Below, one piece after another: positions 1-8,112 of a stretch of DNA of 64,000 nt. This DNA comes from Celeribacter baekdonensis (GTDB taxonomy: Bacteria > Pseudomonadota > Alphaproteobacteria > Rhodobacterales > Rhodobacteraceae): NCBI RefSeq assembly GCF_003047105.1, contig NZ_CP028475.1:3038001-3102000 (forward strand), in the 5' to 3' direction. The translations under genes were made by a program, and so were the position numbers. The notes below the pieces were generated by a model. The model made no database searches, was not told the DNA's origin, and saw only the letters and a program-made list of their open reading frames with translations. Position 1 is the first letter of the stretch. Every line of letters begins with the position of its first letter.

Positions 1-1
1 A

Positions 2-1315
2 ATCGAGGCACTGGAACATCACGCCAGTGACGAGATCAAAGCGCTCTATCTGCCAAAGCTGATCTCGGGCGAATGGTGCGGCACGATGAATCTCACCGAA
101 TCCGGGGCGGGGTCTGATGTGGGCGCGCTGCGGACCAAGGCGACGCGCAATGACGACGGGTCTTACGCCATCACCGGGCAGAAGATTTTTATCACTTGGG
201 GCGACAATGATTTCTCTGAAAACATCTGTCACCTTGTCTTGGCGCGGTTGCCGGATGGGGTGGAGGGGACCAAAGGCATTTCTCTGTTCATGGTGCCAAA
301 GGTCATCCCCAATGCAGATGGCACTTTGGGCGAAGCCAATAGCCTCAGCGTTGTGAGCCTTGAGCATAAGCTCGGCATTCACGGGTCGCCCACCTGTGTG
401 ATGGCGTATGAAGGGGCCAAGGGCTGGCTTGTGGGACGCGAGCACGAAGGCATGAAATGCATGTTCACCATGATGAACAACGCCCGTCTTGGCGTCGGTG
501 TTCAGGGGGTTGGTGTCGCCGAGGCCGCCACGCAAAAGGCACTGGCCTATGCCGAGGATCGGGTGCAAGGCGCGTCTCCGATTGGTCGGGAGGGCGGCAG
601 CATTCTGGATCACGCCGATGTCCGCCGGATGGTGGCCACGATGCGGGCCGAGACCTTTGTGGCGCGGTGTCTTTCGCTGGCCTGTGGCGTGGCGCTTGAT
701 CGTGGGCGCTTGGACCCGGATCAACAGGCGCGCGGGGCGTTTTTGATCCCGATCGCCAAGGCGTTTTCCACCGACATTGGCCATGAGGTCGCCCAAACCG
801 GCGTTCAGGTCCATGGTGGCATGGGCTACATCGAAGAAACCGGGGCGGCGCAATATGCCCGCGATGCCCGCATCACCTCGATCTATGAAGGCACCAACGG
901 CATTCAGGCGATGGACCTTGTCGGCCGCAAATTGATGGATGGGGGCGACGCGGCCTTTGCCCTTTTGGACGAGATCGAAGCCTTTGCCGAAGAGGCGCGG
1001 GCGGTGTTGCCACGTCGTGCGATTGCAGTGTGGAACGCGGCGGAGACCCTGCGCGAAGGGGTTGAGACCATGTTGGCGCTGCCGATGAATGACCGCTTTG
1101 CGGGCGCTGTGCCGTTCCTACGGGCCTTTGCGCGCGTGCTGGGCGGGCATTACCACCTCAAAGCCGCGATTGCCGAGGGGGGGGAGGGCAAACACTCCCG
1201 TCTTGCGGCCTTCTATATTAAACGTATGTTGCCCGAACACACCGCTCTTTTGGCGCAGGCGCGCCTTGGATCGGCGGATGTTTATGCTTTGAGTTCTGAG
1301 GATTTAACCGCCTGA
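2..1315 (+). CDS. Acyl-CoA dehydrogenase, DmdC-like (5' end outside window)
   Basis: The frame is open from base 2, so the gene begins upstream of the window; 437 codons are visible. The protein is an FAD-dependent acyl-CoA dehydrogenase. The LTESGAGSDVG stretch (FAD/substrate contact), the GGMGYIEE motif and SIYEGTNGIQ, where the Glu is the usual catalytic base, are all present. The extended C-terminal domain after YEGT is typical of the long (about 590 aa) subgroup that includes DmdC, the methylmercaptopropionyl-CoA dehydrogenase of DMSP demethylation. Substrate cannot be settled from sequence; fatty acyl-CoA is the alternative. Its stop overlaps the next start by one base (TGATG), so the two are probably translationally coupled. 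Confidence 0.9.
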   Translation: MEALEHHASDEIKALYLPKLISGEWCGTMNLTESGAGSDVGALRTKATRNDDGSYAITGQKIFITWGDNDFSENICHLVLARLPDGVEGTKGISLFMVPKVIPNADGTLGEANSLSVVSLEHKLGIHGSPTCVMAYEGAKGWLVGREHEGMKCMFTMMNNARLGVGVQGVGVAEAATQKALAYAEDRVQGASPIGREGGSILDHADVRRMVATMRAETFVARCLSLACGVALDRGRLDPDQQARGAFLIPIAKAFSTDIGHEVAQTGVQVHGGMGYIEETGAAQYARDARITSIYEGTNGIQAMDLVGRKLMDGGDAAFALLDEIEAFAEEARAVLPRRAIAVWNAAETLREGVETMLALPMNDRFAGAVPFLRAFARVLGGHYHLKAAIAEGGEGKHSRLAAFYIKRMLPEHTALLAQARLGSADVYALSSEDLTA

Positions 1316-2343
1316 TGACTGCCCCCATACGCACGCCATTTGACCCGCCTGAGATGGGCGAGGTTGTCGAGATTGCGGCAGGGGTGCTTTGGACGCGGAT
1401 GCCTCTGCCGATCCCGTTGGCGCATGTAAATTGCTACCTCTTTGAGGAGGGCGATGGCTGGACTGTGGTCGACACCGGCGTCGATACCGGCAAAACGCGG
1501 CAGTTGTGGCAGGGGCTGATTGACGGGGCGCTGCGGGGCAAGCCGGTCCACCGCGTCATTGCCACCCATCATCATCTGGATCACATCGGTCTTGCGGGGT
1601 GGTTCATGTCCGAGCATGGCGCGAGTCTGACCACCACGCGCACCGCTTATCTGATGGCGCGGATGCTGCAGCTTGATGTGCAAGAGGCGCCGACAGCGGA
1701 AATGTGTGCCTTTTGGCGCTCTTGCGGCATGGCGCCCGAAGTCTATGACAAACGTCTCTCCGAGCGCCCTTTCAACACCGCTGATGCGGTGACGCCGATC
1801 CCGCTTGGGTATACTCGCCTGCGTGAGGGGGATGAGATTGAGATCGGCGGTCGCATGTGGGACGTGCGCTGTGGCCATGGTCACGCGCCGGAGCATGCGA
1901 CCTTTTGGAGCCGGGATGGGGCGTTGGTGATTGGCGGGGATCAGCTTTTGGGCGCGATCTCTCCCAACCTCGGGGCCTCTGCGACCGAACCTATGGCCGA
2001 TCCCGTGGGCGAATGGATCACATCGTGTGAGAGCTTCGTGCCCCATGCGCAAGACAGCCATCTTGTGATGACCGGGCATAAATTGCCCTACACGGGTCTG
2101 CCCGCGCGGTTGCAGCAGTTGCTTGACAATCACCACCACGCGCTCGCCCGCCTGATTGAGACATTGAAAGACCCGCACACCGCCTGCGACTGTTTCGATG
2201 TGCTGTTTCGCCGTAAGATCAAAGAGGGTGAATATGGGCTGGCGATGGTCGAAGCCATGGCCCATTGTCGCCATCTTGAAGCACAAGGATTGGCCACCGG
2301 GCAGGTCCGCGATGATGGGGCGATCCTGTGGCAGGCGAGGTGA
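1315..2343 (+). CDS. MBL-fold metallo-hydrolase
   Basis: This 342-aa protein has the zinc-binding signature THHHLDH near residue 85, a downstream GHGHAPEH histidine segment and a GGDQ segment with a metal-bridging Asp, then a late conserved TGH. These are the ordered motifs of metallo-beta-lactamase-fold hydrolases (glyoxalase II-like or thioesterase-like). The start ATG overlaps the stop of the acyl-CoA dehydrogenase, which suggests a job in the same acyl-CoA pathway, for example hydrolysis of a thioester product. That role is inference from context; family membership is clear. Confidence 0.88.
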   Translation: MTAPIRTPFDPPEMGEVVEIAAGVLWTRMPLPIPLAHVNCYLFEEGDGWTVVDTGVDTGKTRQLWQGLIDGALRGKPVHRVIATHHHLDHIGLAGWFMSEHGASLTTTRTAYLMARMLQLDVQEAPTAEMCAFWRSCGMAPEVYDKRLSERPFNTADAVTPIPLGYTRLREGDEIEIGGRMWDVRCGHGHAPEHATFWSRDGALVIGGDQLLGAISPNLGASATEPMADPVGEWITSCESFVPHAQDSHLVMTGHKLPYTGLPARLQQLLDNHHHALARLIETLKDPHTACDCFDVLFRRKIKEGEYGLAMVEAMAHCRHLEAQGLATGQVRDDGAILWQAR

Positions 2344-2491
2344 GCCTCGTGCCGGGCGAGCAAAGCGGGGTGACTTGTGGCTGATCTGAAACAGATTGCC
2401 CCCTGATCGCATCCGGTGGATGCAAGCAACGGGTGACAGGCCGATCTGAATCGTCTAATTCAATGCCAAAGAAGATAAAAGGACACGCACA

Positions 2492-2626
2492 ATGGCTGAG
2501 TACAAACACGGCGAGATGGACACTTCGGTGCAAGAAAAGACCTTTGCAGGGTTTATCAAATGGTCCACTTGGGTCGCCGGCGCTTCTATTTTTATTCTGA
2601 TTTTTATGGCTATTTTCAATAGCTAA
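2492..2626 (+). CDS. aa3-type cytochrome c oxidase subunit IV
   Basis: A 44-codon gene. The N-terminal half is polar and begins MAEYKHGEMD; the C-terminal half is one hydrophobic helix (about residues 25-42). This matches the small bacterial aa3 oxidase subunit IV family (PF07835), a single-helix inner-membrane subunit of the terminal oxidase. Typical family length is 40-60 aa. It stands alone, about 150 bases after the hydrolase gene, away from the other oxidase genes, which is common for this subunit. Confidence 0.88.
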   Translation: MAEYKHGEMDTSVQEKTFAGFIKWSTWVAGASIFILIFMAIFNS

Positions 2627-2648
2627 GCCTTGTTTAGGAGCCGGACAC

Positions 2649-3275
2649 TTGCGGATGTTCTCTCGCGTTTTCTGGCTCCTGAGCCTTTTGGCCCTCACCG
2701 CGTGTGGGGCCGCAGAGCCCAAATGGGCACCTGATGATGCGGTCGCGCGTGCGCATTATGTGCATGGCGCGCCCTATACGCTGACCCTGTTCACCGTGAT
2801 CAGCAATCGCTCTGGAAATGGCGCGCATTCCGCTTTGATGGTCAACGCCCCCTCAGAACGCGCGATTTTTGACCCGGCGGGCACGTTTTACCACCCGCAT
2901 TTGCCCGAGCGAAACGATGTGCATTATGGCATGAGTGACGCCGCTGTGGACTTTTACATCGATTACCACGCGCGGGTGACCTACCATGTGGTTGAACAAA
3001 CCATCGTGGTCAGCCCCGAAGTCGCACAGCTTGCGATGTCAAAAATTCAGGCCCATGGCGCGGTGGCAAAGGCGCATTGTACCGATAGTATTTCGGGTAT
3101 CCTGTCGGATCTGCCCGGCTTTTCCGGGGCGCCAAACACGATGTTCCCCAAAAAACTGATGACATGGTTTGGTGAGCTGCAAGGTGTCACTGAGAAAAAG
3201 CACTATGACGACAGCCCGGATGAGAACGGACGCCTCATTACAGCCCCGCCGTTGTTGTTGCGTCAGGGCGTCTGA
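2649..3275 (+). CDS. Predicted lipoprotein, function unknown
   Basis: 208 aa with a short basic N-terminus, a hydrophobic stretch and a lipobox ending LTAC-G, so the mature protein should be lipidated at Cys and held at the periplasmic side of a membrane. A TTG start at 2649 lies 8 bases after TAGGAG at 2635-2640; an ATG two codons later (2655) is the alternative. The rest shows no catalytic motif I recognise. It converges on azlD with one base between the two stop codons. Confidence 0.75.
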   Translation: MRMFSRVFWLLSLLALTACGAAEPKWAPDDAVARAHYVHGAPYTLTLFTVISNRSGNGAHSALMVNAPSERAIFDPAGTFYHPHLPERNDVHYGMSDAAVDFYIDYHARVTYHVVEQTIVVSPEVAQLAMSKIQAHGAVAKAHCTDSISGILSDLPGFSGAPNTMFPKKLMTWFGELQGVTEKKHYDDSPDENGRLITAPPLLLRQGV

Positions 3276-3276
3276 G

Positions 3277-3603
3277 TCAGCCGATCAGCGCACCAAGGCC
3301 AAAGAATAGCCCCAGCCCAATCAAAATCGCCCAAAGCACATTGCGGGTCAAAATCCCCACGGCAATGGTGGCCACCGCACAGCCGAGCCGCAGCGGATCA
3401 AAGGCGTTTTCGCCATGTCCCAAAAGCATCGGCGCAACCACGGCGGGCAGCACCGCGACAGGCGTATAACGCAACAGCCGCAAGAGCCAGCCGGGCAAGG
3501 GCCGGTCACCGACAAAGCCCAAAAACGCAAAGCGGATCAAAAATGTACCCGCTGCCATAGCGAGAATGATGGTCCAGATTTGGCCTGTCGTGGCGTTGAT
3601 CAT
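3277..3603 (-). CDS. azlD: AzlD-family branched-chain amino acid transport protein
   Basis: 108 aa with about four hydrophobic helices. AzlD is the small partner of AzlC in a two-component exporter of branched-chain amino acids. The start was placed at the ATG whose first bases overlap the azlC stop (ATGA); an in-frame start nine codons upstream would lie inside azlC. The tight overlap supports translational coupling of the two subunits. Confidence 0.88.
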   Translation of the reverse strand: MINATTGQIWTIILAMAAGTFLIRFAFLGFVGDRPLPGWLLRLLRYTPVAVLPAVVAPMLLGHGENAFDPLRLGCAVATIAVGILTRNVLWAILIGLGLFFGLGALIG

Positions 3604-4316
3604 GATGCGGCCTTTCGGTGTTCCATCCAAATTTCAACCTGTGCGCCGACGACCAAAGCAACCGCTGCAGCGACCAAAAGCCCAGACCCAAAGGGCATAA
3701 AGCTCAGGGCTAGGACCAACACCACGGAGGTGAGCGCCGCCGCCAAATGCGCCAGAGTTTTCAACATCGGCGAGACCACGGCCAAAAAGGTGATTGGCAC
3801 GGCGAAATCGACGCCAAGATCGGTGGGGATTTTCTCGCCCAAAACCGCGCCGGTAAAGGTCAGCGCGTACCATCCGATGCCAAGAGGGATCGCGACGCCA
3901 AAGAAATACCCAAGCTTTTCGGAGACACTCAGGTTGGGTTCTTTTTCGAATTTTATTGTCGAGAGCGCATAGGGTTGATCGTAGAGCATATAGGCGGCAA
4001 AGGCGCGGGTCAGCAGCGAGGATTTGCCAATATGCGGGGTGATTGAGGCTGAATACATCCCCATGCGCAGGTTGACGGCCAAAGCGGTGGCGATGACGAT
4101 CACTGTGGGGGCATTTTCTGTCATCAATTGCAACGCGGCCAATTGCGCCGATCCGGCGATGACGAGCACGGAAAACCCCATGACTTCCACGATGTTTAGC
4201 CCCGCTTGCGTGGCAATCGCGCCAAAAATCGCGGCAAAGGGCCAGAGTACGATGTGAAACGGCAAGCCATCTTTGATGCCTATAAGGAACTGTCGCGAGG
4301 CAGGGGATGTAAACAT
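3600..4316 (-). CDS. azlC: AzlC-family branched-chain amino acid permease
   Basis: 238 aa, largely hydrophobic. It has the family's repeated membrane segments and the conserved GSAQLAALQL and NLRMGMYSAS patches. It forms with AzlD (overlapping downstream gene) an amino-acid exporter of the inner membrane. The start ATG at 4316 has only a weak ribosome site. A 121-base gap separates it from the next upstream gene on the same strand, so it may have its own promoter. Confidence 0.9.
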   Translation of the reverse strand: MFTSPASRQFLIGIKDGLPFHIVLWPFAAIFGAIATQAGLNIVEVMGFSVLVIAGSAQLAALQLMTENAPTVIVIATALAVNLRMGMYSASITPHIGKSSLLTRAFAAYMLYDQPYALSTIKFEKEPNLSVSEKLGYFFGVAIPLGIGWYALTFTGAVLGEKIPTDLGVDFAVPITFLAVVSPMLKTLAHLAAALTSVVLVLALSFMPFGSGLLVAAAVALVVGAQVEIWMEHRKAAS

Positions 4317-4437
4317 GGATCTATCACTTTTAGGGTCGTGCTAACCTAAGCCATGGGCTTGCGCATGACCAATGGCGATTTGTGAATATGGGTTTTGCAA
4401 ATGGCGATCAGACGGGGGGAAATCAGGTGGTGCCGAT

Positions 4438-5454
4438 TCAATCAAACGTCCCGGTGACCCGACCCAAAAGCATAAAGGCGCGTGCGGTACGGGTGTCGGA
4501 GAGAGCGGAGATTTCTTCGTCTGTGGCGGTCTGTTCAAACTCGGCAAATGTTTTGTCAAATTTGCGCAGGAAATGGTGCACCGCATCGCGGAAAATCGCA
4601 TCCTGTTTCATCCGCCCCGACGCCAAAGCCAAGGACGACCGATCCCGAACCCCGCCCAATGGCGCGACCGAATGGCCACGTTCTCCGGCCGCGAAACGCC
4701 GCCAAACCTCAGGCTTGGCGCGGTCAGGACGCAGGTCATCCATGTAAATCCCGTCTTGTGACAACAGGGTCAACACATCCTGGGCGGCGTGGATCAATTG
4801 GCTGACCTTGCGATCAGACAAAGCGCGGCGCAGGGCGCGAAAGCCCTCTTTGTCCTCGGCGGTTTCGGGGAAATTCAACGCCTTGATAAAATCCGCGACC
4901 GAAAGGGGCGGCGCGAGGGATTCGGACGGGGTGCCAAGTGCCAGCGAGGCCTGTTCTTCGATCAGAGCGGGCGATGGGATCGCCAATTTGTCTTCCGGCG
5001 GTGTGGTGCCGGGGCGGATTGAGGTGAACATCGCGAGGGTGGATTCGGTTTTACGCTGAGCGGCGACAATCTCTTCGAGCTTTTTCTCAACACTGCTGGA
5101 GGCCGTGCCGCCGTGTTGTTGTGCCAGATAGGATTGGCGCATGGCCGAAATCGCTGCCTGAAGGCGGCGGCTCTCTTCGCGCATCGTAACGGAGGCCCGC
5201 ACCGCCAAGGCCCCGACCCAAATCATGGCCACAGGCATGAAAATCGCGATCAACATCATCACAAAGCGGATGCTGTCAAAATCATCCGTGCCTTTGCCGA
5301 CGATCAGGAAATAGCCAATGGTCAGCGCCAACCACACCAACGACAGGACCGCCGCGGTCATTTCTGTCGCGGTGATCCGAGGGGCGTCATCGGGGCGCTG
5401 ATACACGCCAAGTTCAATTTTTTTGGGACCTTCGTCTGCCAAAGGGGCCTCCAC
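4438..5454 (-). CDS. Conserved membrane protein downstream of greA, unknown function
   Basis: About 338 aa if translation starts at GTG 5454, the first good start after the greA stop at 5471; earlier in-frame starts would lie inside greA. Two adjacent transmembrane helices (roughly residues 35-85) are followed by a charged segment with coiled-coil character, a Pro/Ser-rich linker and a soluble C-terminal half containing a repeated DRKVSQLIHA-type helical region. No catalytic motif was recognised. It is probably co-transcribed with greA (gap 16 bases). The start codon is uncertain. Confidence 0.65.
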   Translation of the reverse strand: MEAPLADEGPKKIELGVYQRPDDAPRITATEMTAAVLSLVWLALTIGYFLIVGKGTDDFDSIRFVMMLIAIFMPVAMIWVGALAVRASVTMREESRRLQAAISAMRQSYLAQQHGGTASSSVEKKLEEIVAAQRKTESTLAMFTSIRPGTTPPEDKLAIPSPALIEEQASLALGTPSESLAPPLSVADFIKALNFPETAEDKEGFRALRRALSDRKVSQLIHAAQDVLTLLSQDGIYMDDLRPDRAKPEVWRRFAAGERGHSVAPLGGVRDRSSLALASGRMKQDAIFRDAVHHFLRKFDKTFAEFEQTATDEEISALSDTRTARAFMLLGRVTGTFD

Positions 5455-5470
5455 GACCGCGTCTATAAGG

Positions 5471-5941
5471 TTAAATATACGCGATCTTGAGGATTTCGTA
5501 GCTCTTTTCGCCACCGGGCGTGCGCACTTCGACGCTGTCACCCTCTTCTTTGTTGATCAAAGCGCGCGCCAAAGGGGATGCGATGTTCAAAAGCCCGTTT
5601 TCGATATCGGCCTCGTGTTGGCCGACGATCTGAAAGGTTTTCTCCTCGTCGGTGTCTTCATCCACGATTGTCACCGTGGCCGAGAATTTTACAGCACCGG
5701 AAAGTGTTTTCGGATCAACAACTTCGGCCAAGGACAACACGCCCTCAAGCTCTTTGATCCGGCCTTCGATAAAGCTCTGTTTTTCACGCGCAGAATGATA
5801 TTCGGCATTCTCTGACAGATCGCCAAGCTCACGGGCTTCGGCGATCGCCTGAATGACTGCCGGGCGTTCCACCGACTTGAGTTTTTTCAACTCGCTGCTC
5901 AACGCGGTGTTGCCCGCGCGCGTCATGAGAATTTTTTCCAT
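5471..5941 (-). CDS. greA: Transcription elongation factor GreA
   Basis: 156 aa, the usual length for GreA. The N-terminus reads MEKILMTRAGNTAL and an antiparallel coiled coil follows (SELKKLKSVERPAVI, then GDLSENAEYHSAREKQ with the acidic tip). The C-terminal FKBP-like domain ends SPLARALINKEEGDSVEV. GreA stimulates transcript cleavage by stalled RNA polymerase. The start was chosen at MEKI because the family begins there; an earlier in-frame start would add six unsupported codons. Confidence 0.95.
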   Translation of the reverse strand: MEKILMTRAGNTALSSELKKLKSVERPAVIQAIAEARELGDLSENAEYHSAREKQSFIEGRIKELEGVLSLAEVVDPKTLSGAVKFSATVTIVDEDTDEEKTFQIVGQHEADIENGLLNIASPLARALINKEEGDSVEVRTPGGEKSYEILKIAYI

Positions 5942-6338
5942 CAGGCCACTCATCTGCACGAAAAAAGCGCTGCGAGGTCGGACCCTCCGCGCGCTTTGGT
6001 TATCACAATTTATACCCCCAACTGACCCGGAATAGGGTCAGATTGCAAGGGCTCAGTTGCGCGGGGGATGACATGAGGCCTGGCATGGCGTGGATTTGGG
6101 TGGTTTGGCGTGACGGATGGGCGACGATTCTTTGGGTACAAACGGTGTGCTTTGTGCGCGCCTTTATGGGGAGATTGGGGCATGACGCCGGGGTTTGGTC
6201 GCTTTTGATGCGGCGCTGCGGCGATTTATCGACGTTTGCGCTCAACGGACGCCACGAAAAACACCATCTGAAATTGACCCGGCTATGGCTTAGCGGTTAG
6301 GTAAGCGCCGGAAAGCTGTTTGATCAGGGAGAAACTTT
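5942..6338. other. 397-base gap between greA and ETF-QO genes
   Basis: This stretch should carry the divergent promoters of greA and the ETF-QO gene. A perfect 7-base inverted repeat, CTGACCC-N6-GGGTCAG, lies at 6022-6041, about 80 bases upstream of greA; it lacks a T tract, so it is not an obvious terminator. A weak Trp-rich open frame (6073-6300, plus strand) has no ribosome site or recognisable motif and is not called as a gene. Confidence 0.4.
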
Positions 6339-7991
6339 ATGTCGAATGTCGAACGCGAGGCGATGGAATATGACGTCGTTATCGTTGGTGCCGGACCTGC
6401 GGGCCTCTCCGCTGCGATCCGCCTCAAACAGCTGGATGAGGATCTTAACATTGTTGTGTTGGAGAAGGGCTCCGAAGTGGGGGCGCATATCCTGTCCGGT
6501 GCGGTGCTCGACCCTTGCGGTCTTGATGCGCTGATCCCGGATTGGAAAAAGCGCGGTGCGCCCGTCTCGACCAAAGTCACCGAGGATCATTTCCACCTTT
6601 TGGGCGAAGCCGGATCCATTCGTATCCCCAATACCCCGATGCCGCCGTTCATGTCGAACCATGGCAAATACATCGTATCTATGGGCAATGTGTGCCGCTG
6701 GATGGCCGAGCAGGCCGAAGAAATGGGCGTCGAAATTTTCCCCGGCATGGCCTGTTCCGAGCTGATCTACGGCGACAATGGCGAAGTCAAAGGCGTGGTT
6801 GCGGGCGAGTTTGGTCGTGGGCCGGATGGCGAACCGACCGAGGCCTATGAACCCGGTATGGAGCTACACGGCAAATATGTTTTGATCTCCGAGGGCGTGC
6901 GTGGCTCGTTGGCGAAAGAAATCATCGCCAAATACGATCTGCAAAACGGTCGTGACGTTCAAAAATTCGGCCTTGGCATGAAAGAAATCTGGGAGATTGA
7001 CCCGGACAAGCACAAAGAAGGCAAGGTTTGGCACTCGATGGGCTGGCCTTTGAATTCGAATGCGGGCGGTGGTGGGTTTGTCTATCACGCGGAAAACAAT
7101 CAGATTTTCATCGGGTTTGTGGTCCATTTGAACTACAAAAACCCCTATGTGTTTCCCTATATGGAATTCCAGCGCTTCAAACATCATCCGCTGGTGGCGG
7201 AGCTTTTGAAGGGTGGCAAACGTGTCGCTTATGGCGCGCGTGCGATCTCCGAGGGCGGCTATCAGTCGATGCCGAAAGCGGCCTTTCCGGGTGGTGCGCT
7301 GCTTGGCTGTTCTGTCGGTCTCGTGAATGTGCCGCGGATCAAAGGCAACCACAACGCGATGCTGTCGGGTAAAGCGGCGGCCGAGCATGTTGTGGCGGCG
7401 CTCAAAGAGGGCCGGTCTGGCGACACGTTGGAAGGCTATGAAACCGAGCTGCGCACTGGCGCTGTCGGCAAGGATCTGAAACGTGTGCGCAATGTCAAAC
7501 CGCTCTGGTCGAAATACGGCCTGACGGCGTCGCTGATGCTCGGCGGCTTGGATATGTGGACCAACACCCTGTTTGGTGGCTCGCTGTTTGGCACGGTGAA
7601 ACATGGCAAAACCGATGCGCAATCGACCGGGAAGGCCGACAAATTCAAACCGATCGACTATCCGAAACCCGATGGTGTGATCTCGTTTGACCGGCTGACC
7701 AACGTGTCTTTTGCCGCGACCAACCACGAAGAAAGCCAGCCCTGCCACCTTAAACTCAAAGACCCGCAGGTGGCGATTGATGTGGATTACAAACAGTTCG
7801 GTGGCCCATCCGCGCGCTATTGCCCGGCGGGGGTCTATGAATATCTGACACCTGAGGGCGAAGAGCCTAAATTTGTGGTGAACTTCCAAAACTGCGTGCA
7901 CTGCAAAACCTGTGACATCAAAGAGGCCAGCCAAAACATCACGTGGACCGTGCCTCAGGGGGGCGATGGCCCGAACTATCCGAATATGTAA
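6339..7991 (+). CDS. Electron transfer flavoprotein-ubiquinone oxidoreductase
   Basis: 550 aa. It passes electrons from reduced ETF, fed by acyl-CoA dehydrogenases, to ubiquinone at the inner membrane. The N-terminal FAD-binding motif DVVIVGAGPAGLSAA is present. The C-terminus has the four-cysteine 4Fe-4S ligand set (YCPAG, then NCVHCKTC) and the usual ending PQGGDGPNYPNM. Length matches ETF-QO. It works with the ETF and dehydrogenases such as the one at the window start. It is monocistronic, followed by a hairpin at 8026. Confidence 0.97.
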   Translation: MSNVEREAMEYDVVIVGAGPAGLSAAIRLKQLDEDLNIVVLEKGSEVGAHILSGAVLDPCGLDALIPDWKKRGAPVSTKVTEDHFHLLGEAGSIRIPNTPMPPFMSNHGKYIVSMGNVCRWMAEQAEEMGVEIFPGMACSELIYGDNGEVKGVVAGEFGRGPDGEPTEAYEPGMELHGKYVLISEGVRGSLAKEIIAKYDLQNGRDVQKFGLGMKEIWEIDPDKHKEGKVWHSMGWPLNSNAGGGGFVYHAENNQIFIGFVVHLNYKNPYVFPYMEFQRFKHHPLVAELLKGGKRVAYGARAISEGGYQSMPKAAFPGGALLGCSVGLVNVPRIKGNHNAMLSGKAAAEHVVAALKEGRSGDTLEGYETELRTGAVGKDLKRVRNVKPLWSKYGLTASLMLGGLDMWTNTLFGGSLFGTVKHGKTDAQSTGKADKFKPIDYPKPDGVISFDRLTNVSFAATNHEESQPCHLKLKDPQVAIDVDYKQFGGPSARYCPAGVYEYLTPEGEEPKFVVNFQNCVHCKTCDIKEASQNITWTVPQGGDGPNYPNM

Positions 7992-8025
7992 GGCTCTCAC
8001 GCCAACGTGTTGACGCAAATGAAAG

Positions 8026-8051
8026 AACGGGGGCCCAAGCGGTCCCCGTTT
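8026..8051 (+). terminator. Probable terminator after ETF-QO
   Basis: The arms AACGGGG and CCCCGTT flank an 11-base loop and are followed by only three T residues. It lies 35 bases after the ETF-QO stop. A weak intrinsic terminator is the simplest reading. Confidence 0.45.
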
Positions 8052-8112
8052 GCGTTGCAGCCGTCCGGTTTGAACGATAGGCTTTGTGCAGATAACGCGA
8101 AGGAGATTTCTG

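Noticed and set aside
6073..6300. Trp-rich open frame in the greA/ETF-QO gap
   Set aside because: No ribosome site, odd composition and no family; it could be a small membrane peptide but cannot be supported.
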